The translations under genes and the position numbers were made by a program. Below the pieces are notes generated by a model. That model ran no database searches and was not told the origin of the DNA. It saw only the letters and a list, made by a program, of their open reading frames with translations. Below are positions 57,701 through 64,000 of a stretch of DNA of 64,000 nucleotides, in pieces; the first letter of the stretch is position 1; each line of letters opens with the position of its first letter. Origin of the DNA: Rallus limicola (taxonomy: Eukaryota > Chordata > Aves > Gruiformes > Rallidae); NCBI GenBank assembly GCA_022605955.1, contig JAKCOZ010000022.1, forward strand, positions 1,922,001-1,986,000, given 5' to 3'.

Positions 57701-60700
57701 TTGTTTTTACAGAGATCTGAAACAGGCAATAATTTTTAAACTTTTTTTTTTTTTACTACAGCTGTTTTCTATTTCTCACTTGGGGAGGAAAGAATAATGT
57801 TTAAGAACTGACTTCTAATTTAATTATTCTTGCCAGTAATTTCATGGATAATTGAGTTTGCAGTGTGCTTTCTCCTTTTCACAAGCAGTAACATTGCTAA
57901 TTAGAAAATCTAAAGGAAGAAGAGTCAAAAGAGAGAAAATTCTGGACAAAAATAAGATCTGCAACTGCATACAGGACACAAATAGCGAGCTACTAGAGTG
58001 GGAGAACTTGAAAATAAAGGACAGGTAGGAGAACTTATTTTAATATATATTTTTTAAAAAGTTTGAGAGTAGGATTTTCTTTCTCTGGATCAAGAGAAAG
58101 ATCTGTTCTACCAGTGCCCTGATGGGGTACAAAACTTACTCGCCAGGAGGGGGTAGTCGAAAGACACAGTGAGACAGGCATTTCCCAAACTCTCGTTTCA
58201 GCAGGGGAGGACCCTGCACTCTGCCTCGCTGGTCCATTCTCCACAGAACCAAGACACCATGCTAGAAAAAGACAGCAGTAATTCAGTGCAGTTTGCACAC
58301 CGATGAGAACCAAGATTTCAGCTACTCAGTGCACAAAAATAAACATTTTATTGACAGTGTGTGCTGATTTTGGCTGGGCTGGAGTTATTTTCTTTAGAGT
58401 AGCTAGGTGGAGCTGTGTTTTGCCTTTGTGTTGATAACACAGGGTTGTTTTCATTCCTGCTGAGCAGTGCTTATAAAGGGTCAAGGTCTTTGTTGCTCCT
58501 TACACCCCCTACCAGCGAGGGGCTGGGGGTGCACAAAGATTCAGAGGGGACACAGCTGGGATAGCTGACCCCAATGGATATTCCATACCATATGACATCA
58601 TGCTCAGCAGATAAAGCTGGGGGAAGGAGAAAGTAGGGGGTGTTCAGAGTGATGATGTCTGCCCAAGTCACCATTATGGTGATGGAGCCCGGCTATCCTG
58701 GGGATGGCTGAACACCTGCCTGCCATGAATATGGAGAATCAATTCCTTGAGCTGCTTTGCTTGTGTGCACAGGGTTTTATTGTACCTGTTAAACTGTCTT
58801 TATCTCAACCCACGAGTTCCCTCACTTTTACTCTTCTAGTTCTGTTTCCCACCCCACTGGGGGATTCAGCGACCAGCTGTACAGGGCTTAGTTCCCAGCT
58901 GGGGTTAAACCACAACACAGAGCAACACCTTTCCTTTCATGTAGTTGACACATACCATTACTCCCACTTAAAACTAAGCCACAAAACATACAAAATATTT
59001 TAAATATTAGATTATTTGCTTATTTAAAATCAAGTTATCTAAAAAAGCCTGTTAGTCGTATCCTTTTTTACTAAAATTTCACTACCAGAGCCCTCTGTGT
59101 AAGCAGTACAGGAAAAAAAAGCCCAACAATTTATAATATGAAGTTCAATCTAATTTTATTTCATTAAGATAGATAACAATAAAGTATTACAGTGTGCTCT
59201 ATTTTCCTTGGTTTCAATGGAGTACAGTCTTTCTAGAAGTGAAAGACTAGTAGCAGTGGTACAGCCTTATTCTTCACAGTTCTAACTAGAGGCCACACAT
59301 AAGACCTTTCAGGGTAACATTTCCTTTTTTTCCCCTAAGAACCAAACTTCTAACTTCTTTCAGCAGCAAGATGACAATATATCTACCACCCGAAACTGTA
59401 GATTAAGTGCAATGCTGTCTTTTACAGCTTCAAGAATGGGACATAGCAGTGCATCTTTGAAACTGCTGTACTCCATTTCCAAGGGGCAACTTTCACCTCA
59501 GCTTTAAATATTTCCAAATTTCAGGGATCCCCCCTAAGAACACCTCCAGCATTTATAAGCTGGAAGAAAAGTCTACAGCTTTATGAAGCTGCTAACCTCT
59601 CTTCTATCCCTTTCTAGATATCCTCTATCCAGATAACCTTGTTGCAAACTCAATTCTAAGTCTGAAACACATGAAATTGGTAATAACAAGGCTCACTACC
59701 ATTTAAGTGTGACTGGTTATAGAAAGGATGCAGGACTGGGCTGTTTTCAAATGCTATTTGAAAAGGACAAAGGACATTGACCCTATCCTGTATATTGCTT
59801 TTTGCTTTATAAATAGGCTTTCACTATAGAAAGCACCTAGATCCTTAGGTAGCCTGAAACCTGGAAGTCATGCATGTTATTTCTTATCAAAACCACAAAT
59901 TTAGAACTTCCTTTGCTTTGCCATGCTAAAGTATATCCTTGGAACTACTGCTTATTCTACTTTAGTTAATCCTCTCAACAGAGGAGCAGTTTGGATCAGT
60001 CTATACAATTGTTAAATCTGCCTGCGCCTTTTAAGACAACTTTGGTACTCTGATCTGATGTGAGGTAAATCGATTTTTACAAAGTTTGTGCATAAATGTG
60101 GCTATATTAATGTATTATTTCCAAGTAAATAAGGCCTCAGTTACACTGTGTGTCACCTTCTATTGTCTGGACAGCATTTTCTCCTTTCTAATATAGAAGA
60201 GGAAAAATTCGTTTTTGCCTCTGTTTGGAATTTCTGCATTTCTGTCAAATGCAGCACAGAATTTCACAGTGATTTAAAATTGTATTTTCCTCTGACTCAT
60301 ATAGAAAACAATGCTCAGCAGAACTGAAATTCTTGGACAAGCTCAAGTTTGTATCAAGGAAGACAGGAATTTATTTTTTTTCTTTTTTCATTTGCTGGCT
60401 CAAGAACTGGCAAAACGAGTATATTCTATGAATACTTAATCCTAAATACTAAATATTCAATAGCTACTTTCTCATTTTAATATATAAAAGGACAACCAGC
60501 TCATCAAGAAATAGAGACTGTCACATTTCGAGTATTTCCACAACATATTTTCCATACAACAAGTTTGACTCATTTCTGGAGTATTAATAAAAGCAGAAGC
60601 AGAGAGAGTGGCATGGGGGGTTTTTGTAGTTAAGTGAGCACTGCTATGCACTCACTACAGATGAGTATGTTATGGCTGGAATTTGGTTCTCAACATCTGG

Positions 60701-62976
60701 GCTTTATTCCCGAGTCTGCCACAAAATTAGTTCATAGACAGGAGCAAATAATCCAAGTTGTCTACGCCTCAGTTGCCCCATCCATTAAACAGCCTTAAAA
60801 CCTAATCTACTGCTCAGCACAGACCGAGATCGGATACACATTCATTGAAAGATAAATTGATAAACAAGCAATGAGTACTGTTAAAACACTGGGATTTGAT
60901 TTTACTCCCTAGCAGTTTGAATTTGTACCTAAAGCAAGGAAATCTATCTCCTCTGCAACTATCTCTTCCCCTACCGACCCATCCCATAATTCCTTCCCAT
61001 CAAAGGGCTTGCAACATGTTCCACATCAAACACACATCTGGCATTTCCATAACTCACCCTATCACCAGACACAAGGTGGGTGCCATTTGTACTCCAGTTG
61101 AGGACTGTAATTTTGGTGCCGTGACTTGGTGGTGCAGTGTGGTGCTCCTTGTCTTGTTTGTTAAGTATCACAACTTCTCCTGTCTCCCAACCTGCTGCAA
61201 GAATCGGTCTGGAAGGGTGCCAGGAAAGTGATGTGACCTGAAAACTCCTCTCAAGATGTGCATCGGACACATGTTCTCCCTGCAAATAGAAATCAAGTGC
61301 CAACTCAGCACAAGGATGCAGATAAACCTCCAGACCCACCTCCCAGTCAACAAGATACTGTTTTGTGATGAAGGACTGACACATATTAGAGCTTCACTCA
61401 AGTGATATGAAGCAGCTACACAAATTACCTCTACTGTTATTTCATGTCCATAAAAATGTGCTCCAACATGCAGTACATCCAGTTGAAAACTGCTAAAGAA
61501 AACACAGCAGTGTTACACTACTGCCTCACTCTGCTTTTCCAGGCAGTGCTTCCCTCACAGCATACAGGAGCAGCTCTCATGGGATATCATATAATCATAG
61601 AATCATAGGGGTTGGAAGGGACCTCAAGAGATCATCGGGTCCAACCCGCCTGCCAAAGCAGCTCCCCAGCTCATATTGAACAGGTCGGTGTCCAGATGGG
61701 GCTGGAATATCTCCAGAGATGGAGATTCCACACCCCCCTGGGCAGCCTGTCCCAGGGTTCTGTCACCATCACTGGGTAAAAGTTCTTCCCCATGTTGGTG
61801 TGGAACTTCCTGTGCTCCAACTTGCAGCCATTGCCCCTTGTCCTGTCTCCACAGACACTGAAAAGGGGCTGGCCATTTCCCCCTGCATCCAATGCTTAAG
61901 ATATTTATAGACATTAATAAGTTTTTACTCCTCTATGAAGGATAAGAAGGCTTCAAGCACAGTCCAAGGTAAAAAAACATCAACTTTTGAAAAAGTAGCA
62001 CCTCACCAAGGAAAGAGAATAAACCGATGCTTCCACAGCTCCTACAGGTAGAAAGTCCTTTGTGCCTGGTTTGCAATAACACCAGGCAAATCTTTTACCC
62101 TCTCTACACATTTCTTTTGCCATTTGTAATTTTTGGATGAGAATTTTTCATAATGCAGTTTGGAAAGTACACATTTTATAGGCTACTCATGTTAACAGTC
62201 TTAAATATTTCCAGTATGGCATGCGTGCTGCTAGATAGCTTGTAGTACCATTTCCCTAAATAGCACGCTTTTTTCCTGAAAATTATGCAAACCAAAGTCC
62301 TACGCAAGCCTCTTGTGTAAAGTTTAGGGTATGCAAAGGAAGTATCTGTCTACAGGCAGAAACCATACTAGGAAACAGCCTACTCAAATGGGACAAGCCC
62401 TGTCTAGCTGATCAGCTCAGTCTCAAGGGGGAGAATTTTTTTTTAAATTTACATTTCTTAGTACGCTTTATTCATTTAGATTTTAAAAAAGAAGCAGCAG
62501 CATGTATAAGCCTGAAGTTCTCATGCTATGAGAAGTAAAAAGCAAATCAGTAACCATCACAAACAAGACTTTAAGGCTGTAAAAATTAAATTTCAAAGAA
62601 AAGATCAAATTAATTTATGAAGGCCCTTTTTTATAATACGTCATGAGTAGCTGATGAATGATACATGACCTAGATAGCATGGGACATGGATAGCAATTAA
62701 AATCCTGAAAGAGGGATTCAAGGAGCACACTGCTACACATCAGTCACAAGGCTGCAAATATATATGTGAAAAAAGAAGTGAAGTATCAAAATGGTACCAA
62801 GCCAAAAAGCAAAGTTGGTGATTGTTCACCTGCTCAAGGTAGATGTCCACACAGCCCCCAGACGATGTGCTGATGGAAGCCACTGCCAGGAGTGGATGAA
62901 GGGGGTGCCATGCTATGTAAGAAGGGGAGGCAACTGAATCCGGAGCTTCTGTTCGATGACCCACATACACAGCCAT
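36529..62976 (-). CDS. IFT140: IFT140, 5' half (17 coding exons; 3' half lies left of the window)
   Basis: IFT140 is a core subunit of the IFT-A complex, which works in retrograde intraciliary transport and in bringing membrane proteins into cilia. Joined coding exons, in transcript order: 62830-62976, 61058-61279, 58140-58261, 57334-57476, 54419-54594, 53247-53338, 52008-52114, 51034-51182, 47532-47735, 47105-47177, 46413-46504, 45420-45547, 43647-43764, 43033-43160, 40383-40530, 38687-38818, 36529-36725. The total is 2378 nt (792 codons plus 2 nt) of a protein that is about 1460 residues in mammals. Every junction has GT-AG ends and keeps phase with no stop. Residues 1 to about 385 form the first WD40 propeller and about 387-750 the second. 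The tail after about 750 starts the TPR-like helices, and the rest of them should lie beyond position 1. The assignment rests on recalled vertebrate IFT140 sequence. Confidence 0.96.
37003..37076. repeat. Imperfect trinucleotide-rich tract
   Basis: Triplet-biased sequence (gtcatcgtcaccgtcagc..., then actattactgttactact) that gives a Thr/Ile/Val-rich open frame on the plus strand and a Val/Met/Thr-rich one on the minus strand. Simple-sequence origin is more likely than coding. Confidence 0.6.
37419..37963 (-). mobile_element. Solo ERVL-like LTR
   Basis: A full-length LTR in reverse, from 'tgtcatgctttaacccc' to 'taaaaccaggaca'. Its sense (minus) strand carries TTAAACTTTATCTCAACCC, typical of this avian LTR group. 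There is no gag, pol or env and no partner LTR nearby, so it is a solo LTR. A 5-bp target duplication is not clear (gtcac / gccat). It lies in the intron between IFT140 exons 16 and 17. Subfamily name not assigned. Confidence 0.85.
38687..38818 (-). CDS. IFT140: IFT140 coding exon 16
   Basis: Residues 684-727, [18 protein letters not shown] to HYYFAKK, the last strands of the second propeller ([20 protein letters not shown]). The acceptor is CTTCCTTTTCCAG, the donor AAAAAG|GTGAGA. It is 132 nt, phase 0 to 0. Confidence 0.95.
38819..40382 (-). other. IFT140 intron between exons 15 and 16
   Basis: Unique-looking, AT-rich, with a poly-T near 40004-40020. No repeat family or exon recognised. Confidence 0.65.
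40383..40530 (-). CDS. IFT140: IFT140 coding exon 15
   Basis: Residues 634-683, [19 protein letters not shown] to KRKQPEST. It contains [16 protein letters not shown], a strong family match, followed by a variable hydrophilic linker. The acceptor is TTCTTTGGTTTTGATAG. The donor is read as AGCACA|GTATGG because this keeps phase 0 into exon 16; the exact end is slightly less certain than for other exons. Confidence 0.9.
40531..43032 (-). other. IFT140 intron between exons 14 and 15
   Basis: No repeat family or further exon recognised; consistent phase across it (2 + 148 nt) argues that no coding exon is missing. Confidence 0.65.
43033..43160 (-). CDS. IFT140: IFT140 coding exon 14
   Basis: Residues 592-634, [19 protein letters not shown] to SGQGID. 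The [11 protein letters not shown] strand is highly conserved; the C-terminal part ([15 protein letters not shown]) is a variable linker. The acceptor is CCTCCTTGTAG, the donor GACAA|GTAAGA. It is 128 nt. Confidence 0.94.
43647..43764 (-). CDS. IFT140: IFT140 coding exon 13
   Basis: Residues 552-591, [18 protein letters not shown] to VSILVSK. The acceptor is CTTTCCACAG, the donor AGCAAG|GTGAGG. It is 118 nt and ends in phase 0. Confidence 0.94.
45420..45547 (-). CDS. IFT140: IFT140 coding exon 12
   Basis: Residues 510-552, [17 protein letters not shown] to FKIFDLSR. The acceptor is TTTCTTCTCAG, the donor CGCAG|GTATTG (weak). It is 128 nt and ends two bases into the next codon. An overlapping open frame on the same strand (45337-45561) is in the wrong frame. 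Confidence 0.95.
46413..46504 (-). CDS. IFT140: IFT140 coding exon 11
   Basis: Residues 479-509, [19 protein letters not shown] to VQVRTWQ. The acceptor is TTGTTGTTGTTGCAG, with a 20-base T run (A20 on the plus strand, 46548-46567) about 44 nt upstream of it. The donor is TGGCAG|GTAAGG. It is 92 nt and ends in phase 0. Confidence 0.95.
46548..46567. repeat. A20 homopolymer
   Basis: Twenty A bases on the plus strand, read as T20 in the IFT140 transcript sense, about 44 nt upstream of the exon 11 acceptor. Confidence 0.95.
47105..47177 (-). CDS. IFT140: IFT140 coding exon 10
   Basis: Residues 455-479, [18 protein letters not shown] to FRSAG. It is too short to stand out as an open reading frame and was found by following the family sequence and phase. 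The acceptor is GGTTTAG, the donor GCAG|GTAGGA. It is 73 nt. Confidence 0.93.
47532..47735 (-). CDS. IFT140: IFT140 coding exon 9
   Basis: Residues 387-454, [18 protein letters not shown] to VNGAFATK, the start of the second propeller; [11 protein letters not shown] is nearly unchanged from mammals. The acceptor is CACTGTGTGCAG. The donor, ACTAAG|GTTAAT, is weaker than its neighbours. It is 204 nt, phase 0 to 0. Confidence 0.96.
47736..51033 (-). other. IFT140 intron between exons 8 and 9
   Basis: 3.3 kb, holding the CR1 stub at 50203-50275 and otherwise nothing recognisable. Phase 0 on both sides and direct continuity of the protein (VTQIK|WGSRKN) show that no exon is missing. Confidence 0.7.
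50203..50275 (-). mobile_element. CR1 LINE 3' stub
   Basis: 'cagaatcacagaatcgtagg', then 'ggttggaagggacctcaag' and 'gatcaccaggtccaacccc': the extreme 3' end of a CR1 in reverse, severely 5'-truncated. It lies in the IFT140 intron between exons 8 and 9. Confidence 0.9.
51034..51182 (-). CDS. IFT140: IFT140 coding exon 8
   Basis: Residues 337-386, [18 protein letters not shown] to EGNVTQIK. This is the last blade of the first propeller, with the signature [15 protein letters not shown]. The acceptor is GAATGGCAG, the donor ATAAAG|GTAAGA. It is 149 nt. Confidence 0.96.
52008..52114 (-). CDS. IFT140: IFT140 coding exon 7
   Basis: Residues 301-337, [15 protein letters not shown] to VSYCSAK. This includes the conserved FWD...ENY.LSPD. 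The acceptor is GTACCTTAG, the donor AAAG|GTGAGA. It is 107 nt. Confidence 0.94.
53247..53338 (-). CDS. IFT140: IFT140 coding exon 6
   Basis: Residues 271-301, [19 protein letters not shown] to GETVIR. Residue 301 is split AG|G. The acceptor is GGTTAACAG, with a weak pyrimidine tract, and the donor ATCAG|GTAAGA. It is 92 nt. Confidence 0.93.
54419..54594 (-). CDS. IFT140: IFT140 coding exon 5
   Basis: Residues 212-270, [14 protein letters not shown] to AKELMK, with the conserved [14 protein letters not shown] strand. The acceptor is GTGCACTACAG, the donor ATGAAG|GTGAGA. It is 176 nt and ends in phase 0. Confidence 0.95.
54595..57333 (-). other. IFT140 intron between exons 4 and 5
   Basis: 2.7 kb. 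A GC-richer patch at 56150-56550 carries open frames on both strands (111 aa each) but no recognisable protein; nothing else seen. Confidence 0.6.
57334..57476 (-). CDS. IFT140: IFT140 coding exon 4
   Basis: Residues 164-212, [20 protein letters not shown] to FFFALTD. The [10 protein letters not shown] segment is a strong family match. The acceptor is GTGTTTGCAG, the donor GATG|GTAAGA. It is 143 nt. Confidence 0.95.
58140..58261 (-). CDS. IFT140: IFT140 coding exon 3
   Basis: Residues 124-164, [17 protein letters not shown] to RLPPPG, completing the WD40 blade begun in exon 2. The acceptor is TTTTTCTAG, the donor GGCGA|GTAAGT. The exon is 122 nt and ends with two bases of the next codon. An LTR lies about 100 nt upstream of it in the intron (58360-58914). 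Confidence 0.94.
58360..58914 (+). mobile_element. Solo ERVL-like LTR
   Basis: Starts 'tgtgctgattttggctggg' and ends 'ctggggttaaaccaca'. Inside are 'gatattccataccatatgac', a TATA-like 'agataaag' and 'gttaaactgtctttatctc', in the sense order of avian ERVL-type LTRs. It is related to the 37.4 kb copy but in the opposite orientation and with a different middle part. No internal retroviral sequence is present. It lies in the intron just upstream of IFT140 exon 3. Confidence 0.85.
58915..61057 (-). other. IFT140 intron between exons 2 and 3, right of the LTR
   Basis: About 2.1 kb of AT-rich, unique-looking sequence. No repeat family or exon recognised. Confidence 0.6.
61058..61279 (-). CDS. IFT140: IFT140 coding exon 2
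   Basis: Residues 50-123, [13 protein letters not shown] to LVSGDR, with typical WD40 strands ([19 protein letters not shown] and [17 protein letters not shown]). The acceptor is CTATTTGCAG, the donor AGG|GTGAGT. It is 222 nt, phase 0 on both sides. Confidence 0.95.
61589..61920 (-). mobile_element. CR1 LINE 3' fragment
   Basis: Begins 'ataatcatagaatcatagg', then 'ggttggaagggacctcaag'. The minus strand keeps late pol traces ([20 protein letters not shown] near 61830) before a frameshift. It lies in IFT140 intron 1, opposite in orientation to the copy at 63.3 kb. Confidence 0.9.
61921..62829 (-). other. IFT140 intron 1, remainder
   Basis: Between the CR1 and coding exon 1. No feature recognised. 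Confidence 0.6.
62830..62976 (-). CDS. IFT140: IFT140 coding exon 1 (start codon)
   Basis: Residues 1-49, [14 protein letters not shown] to VDIYLEQ. The ATG at 62976-62974 sits in a good context (GACATGG), and an in-frame TAG lies eight codons upstream, so no longer N-terminus is possible without another exon. The exon probably begins at 63005 after TTTTCCTTGTACAG, leaving a short 5' UTR part; earlier non-coding exons and the promoter are not seen. The donor is CAG|GTGAAC. It holds the first WD40 blade strands ([15 protein letters not shown]). Confidence 0.93.
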
Positions 62977-63039
62977 GTCAGCAGAAGCTGTCACAGACTA
63001 CAAACCTGTACAAGGAAAACAAACAATTCTAACAGCTAT

Positions 63040-63275
63040 GTTTAAGTTTATATGCACACTAGATCTATAACTATATTATATTAACTAGATAAGCACACTT
63101 GTTAGACATTAGATATTAGAAAATTATTATATCTATGTATTATATATTAGAAAAAGATAACTAAAAGATGTAATTATATAAGCTATTAATATATATTATG
63201 CAGTATATAAGTATATAAGATATTATATATAACTAGAAAACTATAAGATATTATATATAATTATATATCAGTTAA
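63040..63275. repeat. AT-rich tract with 28-nt duplication
   Basis: About 235 nt almost free of G and C. At 63214-63266 a 28-nt unit starting tataagatattatatataa occurs twice. A CR1 follows directly at its right edge. Confidence 0.85.
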
Positions 63276-63462
63276 AAAAATTTTTACTGAAAGAGTTGTC
63301 AGGGCCTGGAACAGGCTGCCCAGGGAGGGGGTTGAGTCATCTTCCCTGAATGTGTTTTAAAAACAGGTAGATGAGGTACTTAGGGATATGGTTTAGCATA
63401 GGATGAGAATGGTTGGACTCGATGATCTTAAAGGTCTTTTCCAACCTTGTGATTCTGTGATA
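63276..63462 (+). mobile_element. CR1 LINE 3' fragment
   Basis: From 'actgaaagagttgtcagg' to 'ccaaccttgtgattctgtga', the same subfamily as the 15.0 kb and 22.4 kb copies ('cttagggatatggtttagc'). It is inserted at the edge of an AT-rich tract upstream of IFT140 coding exon 1. Confidence 0.88.
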
Positions 63463-64000
63463 TGTAATTTAAAACTGAGGAAAAAATATGCACTATGCTG
63501 GCATCAAAAGGCCATACTTTTTAAAAGCAGTGGAACACTGAGCCATGTAAGCCTGTAGGTTCACGGTGTGCGTAAGCCAGTACCAACCTCTCACCAGTGG
63601 CTTGAGCTGGATGATTTCACTGGTCTCTGAAATATCTCAGAACTTACCAGAAAACTACTTCCAATACTTCATAACTAACAATACCCATCAACATACAGAC
63701 AGAGCCATTTTATACTGTAGTGTCTCACAGTTCGGCTTTCCAAGTAAGTTTTAATGGATGTCACCACTCTAGAATCAAAGAATCTCCAGTTCTGTTCCAC
63801 AATATTGTGCCCGTTCTTATTTCATCCGTTTAACAGGAGAAGAATTCAGTCTGTATTTGAAGATGAGCTTTATATGGGCTCCAAATTTGAACTGATACAG
63901 AAATTCACTTCAGATTAATATAAACATTTGAGATGCTTAAATGAAGAAACCCACACTTAATATGAACTCATGGTTTCATCACACAAAACCAGAGAGCTGT
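63463..64000. other. IFT140 5' intron at the window edge
   Basis: No CpG-rich promoter or exon recognised. The IFT140 transcription start must lie beyond 64000. Confidence 0.5.

Noticed and set aside
37419..58914. A full endogenous retrovirus between the two LTRs
   Set aside because: The LTRs face opposite ways, differ in sequence and enclose IFT140 exons, with no retroviral genes between them. They are separate solo LTRs.
62977..62994. A longer IFT140 N-terminus starting at GTG
   Set aside because: GTG is not a normal vertebrate start, an in-frame stop lies just upstream, and the ATG at 62976 matches the family start.

Overview
The window is vertebrate nuclear DNA, almost certainly from a bird and probably a neoavian one. 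The coding exons are vertebrate genes split by GT-AG introns. The interspersed repeats are CR1 LINE 3' fragments with the usual avian ending (repeated 'agaatcac' octamers, 'ggttggaagggacctcaag') and ERVL-like LTRs that begin 'tgtcatggtttaacccc' or a close variant. There are no operons, CRISPR arrays or other prokaryotic features, and most short open reading frames are noise in introns and repeats.

Two genes overlap on opposite strands. TMEM204 (plus strand, 7051-34284) is complete for coding sequence in three exons. It encodes a 226-residue, four-pass, claudin-like junction protein. IFT140 (minus strand) enters from the right with its start codon at 62974-62976. Seventeen coding exons can be placed, all with AG acceptors, GT donors and matching reading phases. 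They total 2378 nt, or 792 codons plus two bases, and cover the paired WD40 propellers and the start of the helical (TPR) part. The last of these exons lies at 36529-36725. The following intron runs off the left end of the window, so it is longer than 36.5 kb, and all of TMEM204 is nested antisense inside it.

Layout. 1-7050: IFT140 intron and TMEM204 upstream DNA, with an unexplained inverted repeat (1304-1460 / 2392-2542), a CR1 at 3358-4400 and a GC-richer stretch at 5100-6720 that may hold the TMEM204 promoter. 7051-7330: TMEM204 exon 1. 7331-21503: TMEM204 intron 1, with a repeat cluster at 18.8-21.1 kb. 21504-21659: exon 2. 21660-34039: intron 2. 34040-34284: exon 3, followed by about 1.9 kb of probable 3' UTR ending near an AATAAA at 36204. 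36529-62976: the IFT140 exon block, with an LTR at each end of the block (37.4 kb and 58.4 kb, in opposite orientations). 63000-64000: IFT140 5' intron with an AT-rich tract and a CR1.

The two proteins are not known to act in one pathway. IFT140 works in retrograde ciliary transport and TMEM204 at endothelial cell junctions. Their nesting is an old gene arrangement rather than a functional cassette. I found no convincing new biological system. The observations most worth checking are the nested antisense arrangement, a near-identical inverted CR1 pair flanking TMEM204 exon 2, an in-frame 33-nt candidate microexon in IFT140, and the unexplained inverted repeat at the left.
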